A DNA stretch of 64,000 bases from Vibrio thalassae. GTDB taxonomy: Bacteria > Pseudomonadota > Gammaproteobacteria > Enterobacterales > Vibrionaceae. Made by a program: the position numbers and the translations under genes. Numbering within the stretch: the stretch's first letter is position 1; each line of letters opens with the position of its first letter. The notes beneath the pieces are model-generated. The model saw only the letters and a program-made list of their open reading frames with translations. It was not told the DNA's origin and did no database searches. The stretch lies in the NCBI RefSeq assembly GCF_900089835.1, contig NZ_OANU01000021.1:1-64000 (forward strand). The letters run 5' to 3'. Positions 17,307 through 28,292 of this stretch are shown here, in pieces.

Positions 17307-17340
17307 GACCATTCATTGTTCCCGAATGAATGAATTCGAA

Positions 17341-17934
17341 TTATGCAGGAATTTCCTGAGCTGCCGCTTCTGGTGCTTTCTTTTCACCGATTGGCAGAAT
17401 CGTACGGCCGTACTCGTTATTGAGTACTTGTGCCATAGCAAAGTAAATCGCGCTCGCTCCACAGAAAATACCTTCAAAGCCAGCAATAGTACCGATCAAT
17501 TCACTACCGAAGAAATCACGAGCCGCCAACAAGAAGAACAAGATTGTCAGTGAGCCGAACACCACTTGCTTAGCAACAGGGTAGCAAAGTGAACCGATGA
17601 ACATAAAGCCAGTGAACACGCCCCATAGAAGCAGATACCAACCCATAAACTTAGCTGGGCTTGCAGGAAGACCCATATAAGGCATAACGATAATTCCAAC
17701 TAGTGTTAGCCAGAATAAGCCGTACGACGTGAATGCCGTCGTACCAAATGTGTCACCACGTTTAAAGCACATCATGCCAACAAACACTTGGCTCAGACCG
17801 CCATAAAAAATACCCATAGCAAGAATCATTGAATCAATTGGAAAGAAACCTGCATTGTGGATGTTAAGCAGAATGGTAGTCATACCAAAACCCATTAGGC
17901 CAAGTGGCGCTGGGTTCGCGAGTTTGTTCGACAT
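17341..17934 (-). CDS. satP: Acetate/succinate transporter, GPR1/FUN34/YaaH family
   Basis: A 197-residue protein with six hydrophobic segments and the family signature NPAPLGL at residues 7-13, just before the first helix. E. coli SatP (188 residues) takes up acetate and succinate with protons. A second family pattern, FYGGLSQVFVGM, is present. The C-terminal tail is Ala/Glu-rich. Monocistronic on the minus strand, ending at the shared terminator. The symbol is given by family similarity. Confidence 0.85.
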   Translation of the reverse strand: MSNKLANPAPLGLMGFGMTTILLNIHNAGFFPIDSMILAMGIFYGGLSQVFVGMMCFKRGDTFGTTAFTSYGLFWLTLVGIIVMPYMGLPASPAKFMGWYLLLWGVFTGFMFIGSLCYPVAKQVVFGSLTILFFLLAARDFFGSELIGTIAGFEGIFCGASAIYFAMAQVLNNEYGRTILPIGEKKAPEAAAQEIPA

Positions 17935-18064
17935 GTAAAAGAGCCTTCGATTAAAAATTAGTGGTAAAAGTTATAGAAAAATTTTAATCGAAATTATCAA
18001 TACTGAGCAGATCCGTTATTTGCAATCTAAGATTGATAAATTCAATGCATCAATTAGCTTGCAT

Positions 18065-18089
18065 AAAAAAACCGGCTTACGCCGGTTTT
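18065..18089 (-). terminator. Rho-independent terminator after guaA
   Basis: AAAACCGGC-TTAC-GCCGGTTTT, with a T run (A run on plus) on the far side for minus-strand transcription. It lies 25 bases beyond the guaA stop. Confidence 0.88.
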
Positions 18090-18114
18090 GATGATTCTGG
18101 ATAATAATCGTGGA

Positions 18115-19668
18115 TTATTCCCATTCAATTGTTGCAGGTGGCTTACCAGAAATGTCGTAAACCACACGCGAAATACCGTCAACTTCGTTGATAATACGGT
18201 TAGAAACCTTACCTAGGAAGTCATATGGTAAGTGAGCCCAATGCGCCGTCATAAAGTCGATAGTTTCAACAGCACGCAATGAAACAACCCAATCGTACTT
18301 ACGGCCATCGCCCATTACACCTACAGAACGAACTGGTAGGAACACGGTAAAGGCTTGAGAAACCTTATTATAAAGATCGGCAGCGTGCAGTTCTTCAATA
18401 AAGATTGCATCAGCACGGCGCAATAAATCACAGTACTCTTTCTTGATTTCGCCAAGAACACGAACACCTAGACCAGGTCCTGGGAATGGGTGACGATAAA
18501 GCATGTTGTATGGTAGGCCAAGTTCTAGACCAATCTTGCGTACTTCATCTTTAAACAGTTCACGTAGCGGCTCAACCAGTCCCATTTCCATGTCATCAGG
18601 AAGACCACCCACATTGTGGTGTGATTTAATAACGTGCGCTTTACCCGTTTTAGACGCCGCTGACTCAATGACGTCTGGGTAAATTGTACCCTGTGCTAGC
18701 CATTTCGCGTTTTTCAGCTTCTTAGATTCTTCATCGAACACGTCAACAAATACATGACCGATTGTTTTGCGCTTCTCTTCTGGGTCTGACTTACCTTCAA
18801 GAGCCGCTAAGAAACGTTCTTCTGCGTCAACTTTGATGATGTTTAGACCGAACTTATCGCCAAACATGTCCATTACTTGCTGACCTTCGTTAAGACGAAG
18901 TAGACCGTTATCAACGAATACACAAGTCAGTTTGTCACCGATAGCACGGTGAACAAGCATTGCGACTACAGATGAATCAACACCACCAGAAAGACCTAGA
19001 ATAACTTCATCATCACCGACCTGCTCCTTAATACGAGCCACAGCATCTTCGATAATAGATTCTGATGTCCATAAACGCTCACAACCACATGCACCAAGAA
19101 CAAAGTTCTCTAGCATTTGAAGGCCTTGTTTAGTGTGGGTGACTTCTGGGTGGAACTGAACGCCGTAGTATTTCTTCTCTTCATTCGCCATTGCTGCGTA
19201 CGGGCAAGTGTCCGTTTCGCCAACTTTTACGAAATCGGCTGGAATTTCGACAACTTTATCACCGTGGCTCATCCATACGTCTTGAGTTAATTCAAGATCT
19301 TTGAAGATAGCTGAGTCACCAGATACTTTCACTTGTGCGTAGCCAAATTCACGTTCGTTTGAACCTGCTACACGGCCGCCTAGTTGCTCAGCCATTGTCT
19401 GCATGCCATAACAAACGCCAAGAACAGGCACGCCTGAATCGAATACATATTGAGGAGCGCGAGGAGAGTTAGCTTCCGTAACACTCTCAGGGCCACCAGA
19501 TAGAATAATGCCATCTGGATTGAATTCACGAATATCCGCTTCTTCTACATCCCAGCTCCATAGTTCACAGTATACGCCGATCTCACGTACGCGACGTGCT
19601 ACTAATTGTGTGTACTGCGAGCCGAAGTCTAAAATCAGAATTCGTTGGTCATGAATATTTTTCGTCAT
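18115..19668 (-). CDS. guaA: GMP synthase (glutamine-hydrolysing)
   Basis: Converts XMP to GMP with ATP and glutamine, the last step of GMP synthesis. 517 residues from the ATG at 19668; the open frame runs three codons further to a TTG with no better ribosome site. The N-terminal class I amidotransferase has its nucleophile in GVCYGMQ (about residue 84) and the His/Glu pair in QFHPEV; the ATP-pyrophosphatase domain carries the SGGVDSSV P-loop (about residue 235), and the C-terminal dimerisation domain ends in TIEWE. It follows guaB, as in the enteric guaBA operon, with a 153-base gap. Confidence 0.96.
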   Translation of the reverse strand: MTKNIHDQRILILDFGSQYTQLVARRVREIGVYCELWSWDVEEADIREFNPDGIILSGGPESVTEANSPRAPQYVFDSGVPVLGVCYGMQTMAEQLGGRVAGSNEREFGYAQVKVSGDSAIFKDLELTQDVWMSHGDKVVEIPADFVKVGETDTCPYAAMANEEKKYYGVQFHPEVTHTKQGLQMLENFVLGACGCERLWTSESIIEDAVARIKEQVGDDEVILGLSGGVDSSVVAMLVHRAIGDKLTCVFVDNGLLRLNEGQQVMDMFGDKFGLNIIKVDAEERFLAALEGKSDPEEKRKTIGHVFVDVFDEESKKLKNAKWLAQGTIYPDVIESAASKTGKAHVIKSHHNVGGLPDDMEMGLVEPLRELFKDEVRKIGLELGLPYNMLYRHPFPGPGLGVRVLGEIKKEYCDLLRRADAIFIEELHAADLYNKVSQAFTVFLPVRSVGVMGDGRKYDWVVSLRAVETIDFMTAHWAHLPYDFLGKVSNRIINEVDGISRVVYDISGKPPATIEWE

Positions 19669-19821
19669 TTTGGGCAATCTTATAAGCTAAGTATTGAGAA
19701 CGGAGGCGAGTTTACCCGCCTCACACCTATGCATCAAGGAAAAAAGCAAACGTTTACGTAAGATTTATTCTTACCGGAGCCAATTATGACTCTCAACGTT
19801 ATCACTCTCGTCTATGGGTAA

Positions 19822-21285
19822 TTAACCTAGACGGTAGTTTGGTGCTTCCTTAGTGATTTGAACGTCGTGTACGTGTGATTCGTTTAGACCAGCACCAGAG
19901 ATACGAACGAACTCTGCTTTAGTACGCATATCTTCGATAGTCGCAGAGCCTGTTAGACCCATACTTGAACGAAGACCGCCCATTTGCTGGTGAACGATTT
20001 CTTTAAGGCGACCTTTGTACGCAATACGACCTTCGATGCCTTCTGGAACAAGCTTGTCCGCCGCATTATCAGACTGGAAGTAACGGTCCGATGAACCTTG
20101 AGACATTGCGCCTAGAGAGCCCATTCCACGGTAAGCTTTATAAGAACGGCCTTGATAAAGAATCACTTCACCCGGTGCTTCTTCAGTACCAGCAAACATA
20201 GAGCCAACCATGACACATGATGCACCCGCAACGATTGCTTTGCAGATATCACCAGAGAAGCGGATACCACCATCGGCAATCACTGGAATATCGTATTCAT
20301 TCGCAACCGATGTCGCGTCTGCGATAGCTGTCACTTGAGGGACACCCACACCCGTTACGATACGAGTAGTACAGATAGAACCCGGACCAATACCTACTTT
20401 TACAGCGCTCACGCCAGCTTCAATAAGAGCTTTAGCACCTGCTGCAGTTGCGACGTTACCACCGATAATATCTAAATCTGGGTATACTTCGCGTGTTTCA
20501 CGGATACGGGATAAAACACCTTCTGAGTGGCCGTGTGAAGAGTCGATAAGCAAAACGTCAACACCCGCTTCAACCAACGCTTTAACACGCTCTTCGTTAC
20601 CAGCGCCAGCACCCACAGCCGCACCTACACGCAGACGACCTTGTGCATCTTTACATGCATTAGGCTTACGCTCTGCTTTGTGGAAATCTTTTGCAGTGAT
20701 CATACCGGTCAATTGGAACTCGTCGTTTACGACCAGTACTTTTTCAACACGCGCACGGTGCATTTCTTCTTGAACTTCTTCGCGAGAAGCCCCTTCTTTC
20801 ACTGACGCTAGACGCTCTTTTGGCGTCATTACTGCTTCTACTTTCTTAGATAAGTCAGTAACAAAGCGAACATCACGACCAGTGATGATCCCAACAAGCT
20901 CGTTGTTTTCAGCAACAACAGGGAAGCCTGCAAAGCCGTGTTTGTCAGTCAATGCAACCACATCTGCGATAGTGGCCTCAGGACTTACAGTCACTGGGTT
21001 AGTCACCACGCCGGCTTCAAAGATTTTAACTAAACGAACTTGTTCAGCTTGCTGCTCAATAGACATGTTCTTGTGGATAAAGCCAATGCCACCTTCTTGG
21101 GCTAGCGCGATCGCAAGACGCGCTTCCGTCACTGTGTCCATAGACGCAGAGATCATTGGAATATTCAGAGTGATATTCTTCGTCAACCGAGTGCGAAGAT
21201 CGGCTGTGTTTGGGAGAACGGTGGAGTGAGCTGGAACGAGTAGTACATCATCGAACGTCAGCGCTTCTTTGGCAATTCTTAGCAT
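19822..21285 (-). CDS. guaB: IMP dehydrogenase
   Basis: Oxidises IMP to XMP with NAD+, the committed step to guanine nucleotides. 487 residues counting from the ATG at 21285 ([16 protein letters not shown]); the frame is open 19 codons further upstream, but the family start is here. The barrel holds the catalytic Cys loop GPGSICTTR, and two CBS domains are inserted at about residues 90-205. The flap [10 protein letters not shown] is present. Divergent from xseA and upstream of guaA, so the intergenic region 21286-21492 should hold both promoters. Confidence 0.96.
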   Translation of the reverse strand: MLRIAKEALTFDDVLLVPAHSTVLPNTADLRTRLTKNITLNIPMISASMDTVTEARLAIALAQEGGIGFIHKNMSIEQQAEQVRLVKIFEAGVVTNPVTVSPEATIADVVALTDKHGFAGFPVVAENNELVGIITGRDVRFVTDLSKKVEAVMTPKERLASVKEGASREEVQEEMHRARVEKVLVVNDEFQLTGMITAKDFHKAERKPNACKDAQGRLRVGAAVGAGAGNEERVKALVEAGVDVLLIDSSHGHSEGVLSRIRETREVYPDLDIIGGNVATAAGAKALIEAGVSAVKVGIGPGSICTTRIVTGVGVPQVTAIADATSVANEYDIPVIADGGIRFSGDICKAIVAGASCVMVGSMFAGTEEAPGEVILYQGRSYKAYRGMGSLGAMSQGSSDRYFQSDNAADKLVPEGIEGRIAYKGRLKEIVHQQMGGLRSSMGLTGSATIEDMRTKAEFVRISGAGLNESHVHDVQITKEAPNYRLG

Positions 21286-21492
21286 TTGCAATATCTCACA
21301 ATAGAGGAGTTTAAAGAATAATCCGCCCTTATCGTTTCGCATAATAAGGTCATTTGGATTAGATATTGCGGTGGGATTATACGCCCGACGAAATCGCTTG
21401 GCTACACATTTTTATATTTTTTATTTGCATTTACCCCCTTGATATGTATTATATTGCCGCTAATTTCCATACTCACGTCTTTGGGATTAGCT

Positions 21493-22866
21493 GTGCCCCT
21501 ATCCTCGCGATCAAGCTCTAGTTCTAGCTCTAATAATCAAAACATTTACACGGTGTCACGCCTGAACTCTGAAGTTCGTTTATTATTAGAAAACGAAATG
21601 GGGATTGTGTGGTTAGTAGGTGAAATTTCTAACTTTTCTGCTCCTGTCTCTGGCCACTGGTACCTCACTCTTAAAGACGCTCGCGCTCAAGTTAAATGCG
21701 CTATGTTTCGTGGTAACAATCGTCGCGTCACATTCAAACCAGCCAATGGCAATCAAATCTTAGTGAAAGCAAGACTCTCTCTTTATGAGCCTAGAGGCGA
21801 CTATCAACTTATCATCGAATCGATGCAACCTGAGGGGGATGGTCGACTTCAGCAAGAGTTTGAACACTTGAAAATGTCACTTGCTGCTGAGGGTCTGTTT
21901 GCCCAATCTTTGAAGAAGCCTCTTCCTAGTCACCCTAAACGCGTTGGTATCATTACATCCAAAACAGGAGCCGCGTTGTTTGACATTTTGGATGTGTTGA
22001 AAAGACGGGATCCTTCTCTGCCCGTTGTGATTTATCCAACGACAGTTCAAGGTGATAATGCTGCTATTGACATTGCTCAAGCCATCGGCCGAGCAAATAG
22101 CCGTAACGAATGTGATGTGTTAATCGTCGGACGTGGTGGTGGCTCTCTCGAAGATTTATGGTGTTTTAATCATGAAATTGTTGCAAGAACCATCGCCGCA
22201 AGCCAAATACCCATTATTAGCGCCGTGGGTCATGAGATAGATGTCACCATCGCAGACTATGTAGCGGATATGCGTGCGCCTACACCAAGTGCGGCCGCAG
22301 AGTTAATCAGTAACGATACATCTCATAAGCATGAATCTTTGGTCACCAGAGAACAGCGCTTACGGAACGTGATTCGAATTTATCTATCGGAACAGAAACA
22401 GCGTTTATCAGCCTTGATGCAAGATCTAAGCCATAAACATCCGAAACATCATCTACAACGTCAAAGTCAGCGATTGGACGAATTTGAATATCGGCTCAAT
22501 TCGGCGATAAAGCAACGCCTATCTCAAGAGACGCTTAGATTAACTAACAAGCTTCACAGGTTAACTTTGCAGTCTCCGGTTACTCGCCTTGCACAGCAAT
22601 CACATCGTCTTAACCAGTTGGAAAACCGATTGGAGCAGGCCATGCAACGGCAGCTAGCAACCACCAAACACAAGTTTGCTTTGAGTGTAGGAAAGCTAGA
22701 TACCGTCAGCCCTCTCGCTACGCTAAAACGCGGTTACTCCATTACTCAAGATGAAAGTGGTAATGTCATTACTCAAGCGGATTCGATTCAACTGGGCACG
22801 ACAATAACGACTCAGGTTGAACACGGCAAGATTCATTCTACTGTCACTGAGATCAAAACTAACTAA
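21493..22866 (+). CDS. xseA: Exodeoxyribonuclease VII large subunit
   Basis: Catalytic subunit of ExoVII, which degrades single-stranded DNA from both ends together with XseB. About 457 residues: N-terminal OB-fold ([18 protein letters not shown] and [10 protein letters not shown]), then the catalytic domain with [32 protein letters not shown] and [30 protein letters not shown], followed by a long coiled coil. The frame is open to 21439, but the GTG at 21493 is nearest the family start and follows GGGATTAGCT. Residues after the start are a poly-Ser run from repeated AGC/TCT codons. Divergent from guaB, as in E. coli. Confidence 0.93.
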   Translation: MPLSSRSSSSSSSNNQNIYTVSRLNSEVRLLLENEMGIVWLVGEISNFSAPVSGHWYLTLKDARAQVKCAMFRGNNRRVTFKPANGNQILVKARLSLYEPRGDYQLIIESMQPEGDGRLQQEFEHLKMSLAAEGLFAQSLKKPLPSHPKRVGIITSKTGAALFDILDVLKRRDPSLPVVIYPTTVQGDNAAIDIAQAIGRANSRNECDVLIVGRGGGSLEDLWCFNHEIVARTIAASQIPIISAVGHEIDVTIADYVADMRAPTPSAAAELISNDTSHKHESLVTREQRLRNVIRIYLSEQKQRLSALMQDLSHKHPKHHLQRQSQRLDEFEYRLNSAIKQRLSQETLRLTNKLHRLTLQSPVTRLAQQSHRLNQLENRLEQAMQRQLATTKHKFALSVGKLDTVSPLATLKRGYSITQDESGNVITQADSIQLGTTITTQVEHGKIHSTVTEIKTN

Positions 22867-23096
22867 GCGCTAGTGGGTTTAAATTCAAACCGAGCGCGTG
22901 ATTTGGATTTCAGCTCATTGCATGAGTTACAGAAGTAATTCGCGGCCCCACATGCCTGAAGCTTTTCCATTTCATTTTGACAGTCTGGACAATAGCCTAC
23001 TTTACTAAAGTGCTTTGTACACTGTTTACAAAAGTACTGCCCATCCCAATTCAAGGCCGTGTTGCAATCTGGACACTCATTATCTGCAAAATTCAT
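22863..23096 (-). CDS. Zinc-ribbon protein, YfgJ-like
   Basis: A 77-residue protein with four CxxC pairs: CPDC (9-12), CKQC, CPDC and CNSC, plus a single Cys in the third loop. This indicates two zinc ribbons. E. coli YfgJ, which sits between xseA and der, has the same size, and the position here (beside xseA, in the der-side block) matches it. It converges with xseA and shares four bases at the stop codons. Function unknown. Confidence 0.75.
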   Translation of the reverse strand: MNFADNECPDCNTALNWDGQYFCKQCTKHFSKVGYCPDCQNEMEKLQACGAANYFCNSCNELKSKSRARFEFKPTSA

Positions 23097-23194
23097 ATCT
23101 CACCCAAACATTAGTAGATGTTAATGTTGGCATTCTATCCCGAACCTTTTGCGGATTCTAGACATCCGTTGCTCAACAACAATGATAGAAACCG

Positions 23195-24214
23195 TTAACA
23201 GCGAGATAAGAATAAACTCTCCAGTTTAGCTTTGCGTTTGACTTTATACATCTCGTTATCTGCAGAGCGAATCAATTGATCTATGGTGATATCAGAACAG
23301 CATTCCTTAGTCGCAAAGCCAACACTCACACCAATATTGGTGTCCTCTAAAGTGACCGGCGTATTTAGCTCTGATTGTAGTGTCTCGTAGAATGATCTAG
23401 CGTCTTCCTGGCTTGGAAAGCAGCTAAAAGCGAGAAACTCATCGCCACCGTATCGGCCTAATAGTGCTTGAACCGGGAGTAATAACTGTAATTTCTGAGC
23501 CACGGCAACCAATACTTGGTCACCAAATTGATGTCCATAGATATCGTTTACTTGCTTGAACTTATCGATATCAATAAAAAAGCACCCAAGAAAGTGACCT
23601 TGAAAGCAATGGCTTTGTTCGACTCTCTCTAATAGAGCCCTGCGATTTAAGCAATGAGTTAGTGAATCAAACTTGGCTTGATAGTTAAGCTTATCTTCTA
23701 GTGCGTACTTTTCTAAAGCAACAGAATAGACAGCAGCGATAGATTCTAGAATTTCGAGTTCAATGGCATGAGGCTCTGAGGGCATGGCGCTATAAAGTGC
23801 AAATGTACCCAGTACATGCTCCTGAGTAGAAATGACAGGCACCGACCAGCATGCTCCGATTTCGGCACGTTTTGCTAGGTCAGCAAAAGGCTGCCAATTT
23901 GCATGTTCCGTAACGTCCTGCACAATGAATGTGCATTTAAGATACGCAGCGGCTCCACATGATCCTACACCTTCTCCTATCTCGATCCCGTCAATAGCCT
24001 CATTATAAAAGTCAGGTAAATTTGGAGCAGAGGTACTGTACAATCGATGTGTGTCTTGATTTAACGTCAGTATAGAGGCCCTTTTATCCTTAAAAAGGCG
24101 CTCGGTTAACTTGATTATTCGCTTCTCTAGCTGGTTTTTGGGTAACCCTAGAGCAAGCTCTTTCAAGAGTAAATTCATGCCCTTATGGGCATCTATCAGC
24201 AAATCTTTCGTCAT
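23195..24214 (-). CDS. GAF-GGDEF diguanylate cyclase
   Basis: A 339-residue soluble protein. The N-terminal part (about 25-170) looks like a GAF sensor: GEGVGSCGAAAY and WQPFADLAKRAEIGACWSVPV. The C-terminal GGDEF domain (about 180-335) begins with DSLTHCLNRR and carries an intact GGDEF at 256-260, so it should make cyclic di-GMP from two GTP. The inhibitory RxxD site five residues ahead of GGDEF is absent (PVQA). No signal peptide or membrane segment is seen. It is a lone minus-strand gene; the stimulus is unknown. Confidence 0.88.
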   Translation of the reverse strand: MTKDLLIDAHKGMNLLLKELALGLPKNQLEKRIIKLTERLFKDKRASILTLNQDTHRLYSTSAPNLPDFYNEAIDGIEIGEGVGSCGAAAYLKCTFIVQDVTEHANWQPFADLAKRAEIGACWSVPVISTQEHVLGTFALYSAMPSEPHAIELEILESIAAVYSVALEKYALEDKLNYQAKFDSLTHCLNRRALLERVEQSHCFQGHFLGCFFIDIDKFKQVNDIYGHQFGDQVLVAVAQKLQLLLPVQALLGRYGGDEFLAFSCFPSQEDARSFYETLQSELNTPVTLEDTNIGVSVGFATKECCSDITIDQLIRSADNEMYKVKRKAKLESLFLSRC

Positions 24215-24539
24215 AAGTCCGCAGCATTGTCATTATTATTGAGTATGCGTGTTTGATGTATAATAACACAACGTACGGATAGATGATCTATTGACCAGTT
24301 TAATATTTAGTCGTATTTTCAATAGTGCGAATAACTATGATGCTTCGTGATAGATCCTTCCCAGATCTTCCCCTTAATCTAACCTGATCAGCGATCTGCT
24401 CTAAAAAGAACATTTATATAACCACATACCGAAAGCATAAGTTACATATTCTGCATTTGGATTTAAATCAGCACATAACACCAAAAAACAGCTCAAAAAA
24501 CCACCGAATCAGAATAATAAAAAACGATCATTTGCTGAA
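24215..24539. other. Gene-free AT-rich stretch upstream of the GGDEF gene
   Basis: No gene or hairpin terminator was recognised in these 325 bases. It must carry the minus-strand promoter of the GGDEF gene. Confidence 0.4.
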
Positions 24540-25403
24540 TTAGAGACTTACACGGGTATGCATTTCGATATAAGACGAATCTATCGCTTTTAACTCGATT
24601 TTGAGTTCGGAAAACTCATTCATATGATTTACGTGCGTGCCTCCACAAGGCATAACAACATCAACACCATCCAAAGTACAGTGCCAGTACCTAGAGCTCG
24701 TCAAGTACGGACCTTCTAGTTGCATATCAACTTCAGAAGGCGACTGGAGCCAGTCTAAGAGTTGCTGATTGGTCAGCTCTTCAATTCGTTGTAGGTCACT
24801 GACCACTTCTGTGGTGTTCAACCCCCGCTTCTTCAATGTTTTTCCTAAACGATATCGGTCAAAGCAGTTATTTGGCGATATTAAGCTCTGTTCCTGAGCA
24901 TAGCTATTAAAATCATAGTGACCCAAACCATCTTTGCGATCGGCTTCTTTTCTCCAGTAAGAGGCCGCCAACACTTTGTTTAACGCCAAAGATGCAATGT
25001 GTCCCGCGCTATGACCTCTACTCAAACTCTCTTGGTAGGCTTTATCCACTTCTAAAGAAATTGTTTGACCGACAAAAAGCTCGGCGTTTTTCGTTACTCG
25101 ATGGACAACAACGAACACCCAACCATCACTATCTCGCTTTACGGGAATAGCACTGCCAACGTATAGAGTTTGTGTCTCAAGCTCAATCGCACCAACAAGG
25201 CAATCCATCACTTCGATTCTCTTGTCTGCTGCTATCAAGTAGCCTCTATCAGCCGGATGATCTGGCCATATATGGCTCACTGGATGAAATGGCGTATTTT
25301 CTACGACAATATCCATGTAATCAGTATGTTGGTCGACTAATTGAATCGAACTATCCAATTGCCACGTTTGATGACAGAAATGAACTTTAGTTGCGGTGAA
25401 CAC
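24540..25403 (-). CDS. AlaX-type alanyl-tRNA editing hydrolase
   Basis: AlaX proteins remove Ser or Gly wrongly attached to tRNA-Ala, using the same Zn-dependent fold as the AlaRS and ThrRS editing domains. The metal motifs are visible: HSAGH (HxxxH) and CGGTH (CxxxH) toward the C-terminus. An N-terminal OB-like beta domain precedes them. I chose GTG 25403 (VFTATKVHF), since AAAGGAA lies upstream; the frame opens at a TTG at 25424. About 287 residues. It lies just upstream of a terminator belonging to der, so it is probably transcribed alone. Substrate tRNA is inferred from the family. Confidence 0.8.
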   Translation of the reverse strand: MFTATKVHFCHQTWQLDSSIQLVDQHTDYMDIVVENTPFHPVSHIWPDHPADRGYLIAADKRIEVMDCLVGAIELETQTLYVGSAIPVKRDSDGWVFVVVHRVTKNAELFVGQTISLEVDKAYQESLSRGHSAGHIASLALNKVLAASYWRKEADRKDGLGHYDFNSYAQEQSLISPNNCFDRYRLGKTLKKRGLNTTEVVSDLQRIEELTNQQLLDWLQSPSEVDMQLEGPYLTSSRYWHCTLDGVDVVMPCGGTHVNHMNEFSELKIELKAIDSSYIEMHTRVSL

Positions 25404-25425
25404 GATATGGTTATTCCTTTGCAAT

Positions 25426-25454
25426 AAAAAACGCCCACTGTATCCAGCGGGCGC
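25426..25454 (-). terminator. Rho-independent terminator after der
   Basis: GCCCGCTGGATACAGTGGGC hairpin on the minus strand followed by GTTTTTTATTG. It lies 14 bases past the der stop. Confidence 0.85.
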
Positions 25455-25467
25455 AATATAGTTTACT

Positions 25468-26949
25468 TTATTTTTTTGGACGACCTTTCATCATCGTCAT
25501 TAAGCGTTTACGTTTACGCTCTTGAGAAAGCGTCATCTTGTTCGACTTGCCTTCAAATGGGTTGTCACTACTTTGGAAGTTAATCCGAATAGGTGTACCC
25601 ATAATTTCCAATGAACGACGGTAGTAGTTCATCAAATAACGTTTATATGAATCAGGTAACTCATTAACTAGGTTACCATGTACTACAACGATCGGTGGGT
25701 TGTAGCCACCAGCATGCGCATATTTCAGTTTAACACGGCGTCCACGAACCATTGGCGGTTGGTGATCTTCCGTCGCCATTTTCATGATACGTGTAAGTAC
25801 CGACGTACCGACACGAGTCGTCGCTGATTTGTATGCCTCTTGTACAGATTCAAATAAGTGGCCTACTCCAGTACCGTGTAATGCAGAAATAAAGTGGATT
25901 CGCGCAAAGTCGACAAAGCCCAGACGACGATCTAGCTCTTTCTTGACGTGCTCTTTCACATCGTTGTCTAACCCATCCCACTTATTCACTGCGATCACGA
26001 TAGAACGACCCGAATTTAGTGCGAAACCAAGTAAACTTAAATCTTGGTCAGAGATGTTTTCACGCGCATCGATAACGAGTAATACGACGTTTGCATCTTC
26101 CACAGCCTTTAGCGTCTTTACTACCGAGAATTTTTCTACCGTTTCATTAATACTACGACGACGACGTACACCCGCCGTATCAATCAGAACATATTCACGT
26201 TCATCACGCTGCATTGGGATATAGATAGAATCGCGAGTCGTACCTGGCATGTCATAAACCACCACACGCTCTTCACCTAGAATGCGGTTAGTCAGCGTTG
26301 ATTTACCTACATTAGGGCGACCAATAATAGCTAGCTTAATTGGTTGATCTTGTAGACGCTTAAACTCTTCTTCAGCTTCTTCTTCAGTGTAATCGAGTTT
26401 TTCTTCTTCGTCTTCAAACTCAGTCAGATCTTCAATTTCACCTTTTTCAACAAAGCTTTCTGCAAACGGGTTAAGTGCGCGCTCAATAAGAGCAGTCACA
26501 CCACGACCATGCGCAGCTGCAATATGGTACATATCTTCGACACCTAACTGCCAGAATTCAGCACTGGCTGCGTCAGCATCGATACCGTCAACTTTGTTAA
26601 TCACTAAGAAAGATGGCTTCTCAATCTTGCGTAGGTGTTGAGCAATCGCTTCATCGGCTGATGTTAAACCTGCACGACCATCTACTAGGAAAAGGACAAC
26701 ATCCGCTTCATCAATCGCCGCGAGCGATTGTTCCGCCATTTTTGTTTCCACACCTTCTTCAGTGCCATCAATACCACCGGTATCGATCACAATGAATTCA
26801 TGCTCACCCAGTTTTGCCTGACCATATTTACGGTCACGTGTTAACCCCGGGAAATCCGCAACAAGAGCATCACGCGTACGCGTTAATCGATTGAACAGGG
26901 TTGACTTACCCACATTTGGGCGGCCAACTAGGGCAACAACAGGTACCAT
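25468..26949 (-). CDS. der: GTPase Der (EngA), 50S ribosome assembly
   Basis: Essential double-GTPase needed for maturation of the large ribosomal subunit. The 493-residue protein has two G domains with P-loops GRPNVGKS at 9-16 and 210-217, each followed by DTGG or DTAG and NKxD motifs, an acidic linker (about 168-196), and a C-terminal KH-like domain ending in a basic tail ([16 protein letters not shown]). The ATG at 26949 has AGAGG nearby. It is the last gene of the hisS-yfgM-bamB-der run, separated from bamB by a terminator-like hairpin and 173 bases. Confidence 0.96.
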   Translation of the reverse strand: MVPVVALVGRPNVGKSTLFNRLTRTRDALVADFPGLTRDRKYGQAKLGEHEFIVIDTGGIDGTEEGVETKMAEQSLAAIDEADVVLFLVDGRAGLTSADEAIAQHLRKIEKPSFLVINKVDGIDADAASAEFWQLGVEDMYHIAAAHGRGVTALIERALNPFAESFVEKGEIEDLTEFEDEEEKLDYTEEEAEEEFKRLQDQPIKLAIIGRPNVGKSTLTNRILGEERVVVYDMPGTTRDSIYIPMQRDEREYVLIDTAGVRRRRSINETVEKFSVVKTLKAVEDANVVLLVIDARENISDQDLSLLGFALNSGRSIVIAVNKWDGLDNDVKEHVKKELDRRLGFVDFARIHFISALHGTGVGHLFESVQEAYKSATTRVGTSVLTRIMKMATEDHQPPMVRGRRVKLKYAHAGGYNPPIVVVHGNLVNELPDSYKRYLMNYYRRSLEIMGTPIRINFQSSDNPFEGKSNKMTLSQERKRKRLMTMMKGRPKK

Positions 26950-27066
26950 ATAAACCTCTACACTTATCTTCTAATTGTAGTTATAGGTAAAATTTTCACG
27001 CTTTCCTATAACCACAAATTAATCCATCTATCCGAGCTCGAAAAGATCCTTTTGCTTCGCAGCAAT

Positions 27067-27104
27067 AAAACGGCTCCTAACTGAGATCAGCCAGGAGCCG
27101 TTTG
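27067..27104 (-). terminator. Terminator after bamB
   Basis: AAACGGCTCCT/AGGAGCCGTTT stem with a 14-base loop, followed by TTTT on the minus strand. It lies just beyond the bamB stop, ahead of der, which may then have its own promoter or depend on read-through. Confidence 0.8.
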
Positions 27105-27122
27105 TGAATTATATCACGCTTT

Positions 27123-28280
27123 CTAGTTGATGGTGAGTTTCTTTATTTCACCATCACGAGTCACAAGCACATAGCCCTCTGGTACCTCAGTAGGTCCAAC
27201 AGAAAGGCCACTATCATTGACTAGTTGCTGAGCGACAAACTCACCAGACTCTCTGTCAAGCCAGTGCAAATAGCCCAGACTATCGCCAACGACCACATAT
27301 CCATCAATAATCACTGGTGCTGTGAGTAGTCGGTTTTCTAGCTGGTTATTTTCCCATAGTTCTGTGCCACTACGAGCATCAACCGCCACGACGTGATCAT
27401 TATCGGTCACCAAGAACAAGCTACGATTATCCGTAGCCATATCAGTTGCTGAAGAATAATTACGCTTCCAAATTGGGTTACCTGAACGCAGGTCAATGGA
27501 AATAAGTTGTCCATTAAAACCAACCGTAAATAGGGTACCACCTAAAATGATCGGCGAAGAATCTACATCAACAAGACGATCAATTTCAGTTGCCCCTTTT
27601 GGCGTTCCTACTGGTTGTTGCCAAATGAGCTGACCACGATCAACGATGGCCGCAGCCAAACGTCCATTTGCCGTACCCCAGAATACACCGCCAGAAACCG
27701 TCGCAGGAGCACTGTCACCACGCAGAGTCAAGTTAGGAACATCAGTGCTGATTGCCCATCGCTCTTCACCTGATGTTTGCTCTAGAGCCACCAACAAACC
27801 TTGACTGGTATGAACCATTATAAGGCTGGCATCTGCAACGGGATTTGCTAGCACCTCGCCATCAACTTTTGCACGCCAAACCTCTTCACCGGTTTTGACA
27901 TCTAATGCGATGACTTCACCGTTTTCGCTACCGATGTACAGTTTTTGGTAAGCAGCTGCAATACCACCAGACAATCTTGCCGAGGTATCCCCAGCAACAT
28001 CGACTTCCCAAAGGGCTTTACCATTTTCTGGATCAATCGCTTTAACCACACCGTCACGACTTGCTACAAACAAGGTATCGTAAGCATAAATCGGCGACAG
28101 CTTTGAAAAGAACTGGCCAACACCATCACCAATGCTAGCAGACCAAACCGATTGAGGTGTGAATTCACTTTGGACCTTTGGCAATGGCGCCATAATGACC
28201 GTATCTTCTTCACTAGAACATCCTGCTAGGATTCCCAGTACCGAGATAGAAAGGAGTACTTTCTTGACAACTCTATTCAT
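27123..28280 (-). CDS. bamB: Outer membrane assembly lipoprotein BamB
   Basis: Part of the BAM complex that inserts beta-barrel proteins into the outer membrane. 385 residues: a signal peptide with lipobox LAGC (Cys21), followed by Ser-Ser, which favours outer-membrane sorting, then an eight-bladed PQQ-like beta-propeller in which blades repeat the pattern LYVASRDGVVKAIDPENGKALW. It starts 12 bases after yfgM. Position after hisS-yfgM and ahead of der is the enteric order. Confidence 0.95.
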   Translation of the reverse strand: MNRVVKKVLLSISVLGILAGCSSEEDTVIMAPLPKVQSEFTPQSVWSASIGDGVGQFFSKLSPIYAYDTLFVASRDGVVKAIDPENGKALWEVDVAGDTSARLSGGIAAAYQKLYIGSENGEVIALDVKTGEEVWRAKVDGEVLANPVADASLIMVHTSQGLLVALEQTSGEERWAISTDVPNLTLRGDSAPATVSGGVFWGTANGRLAAAIVDRGQLIWQQPVGTPKGATEIDRLVDVDSSPIILGGTLFTVGFNGQLISIDLRSGNPIWKRNYSSATDMATDNRSLFLVTDNDHVVAVDARSGTELWENNQLENRLLTAPVIIDGYVVVGDSLGYLHWLDRESGEFVAQQLVNDSGLSVGPTEVPEGYVLVTRDGEIKKLTIN

Positions 28281-28292
28281 CGGTTATGGCCC

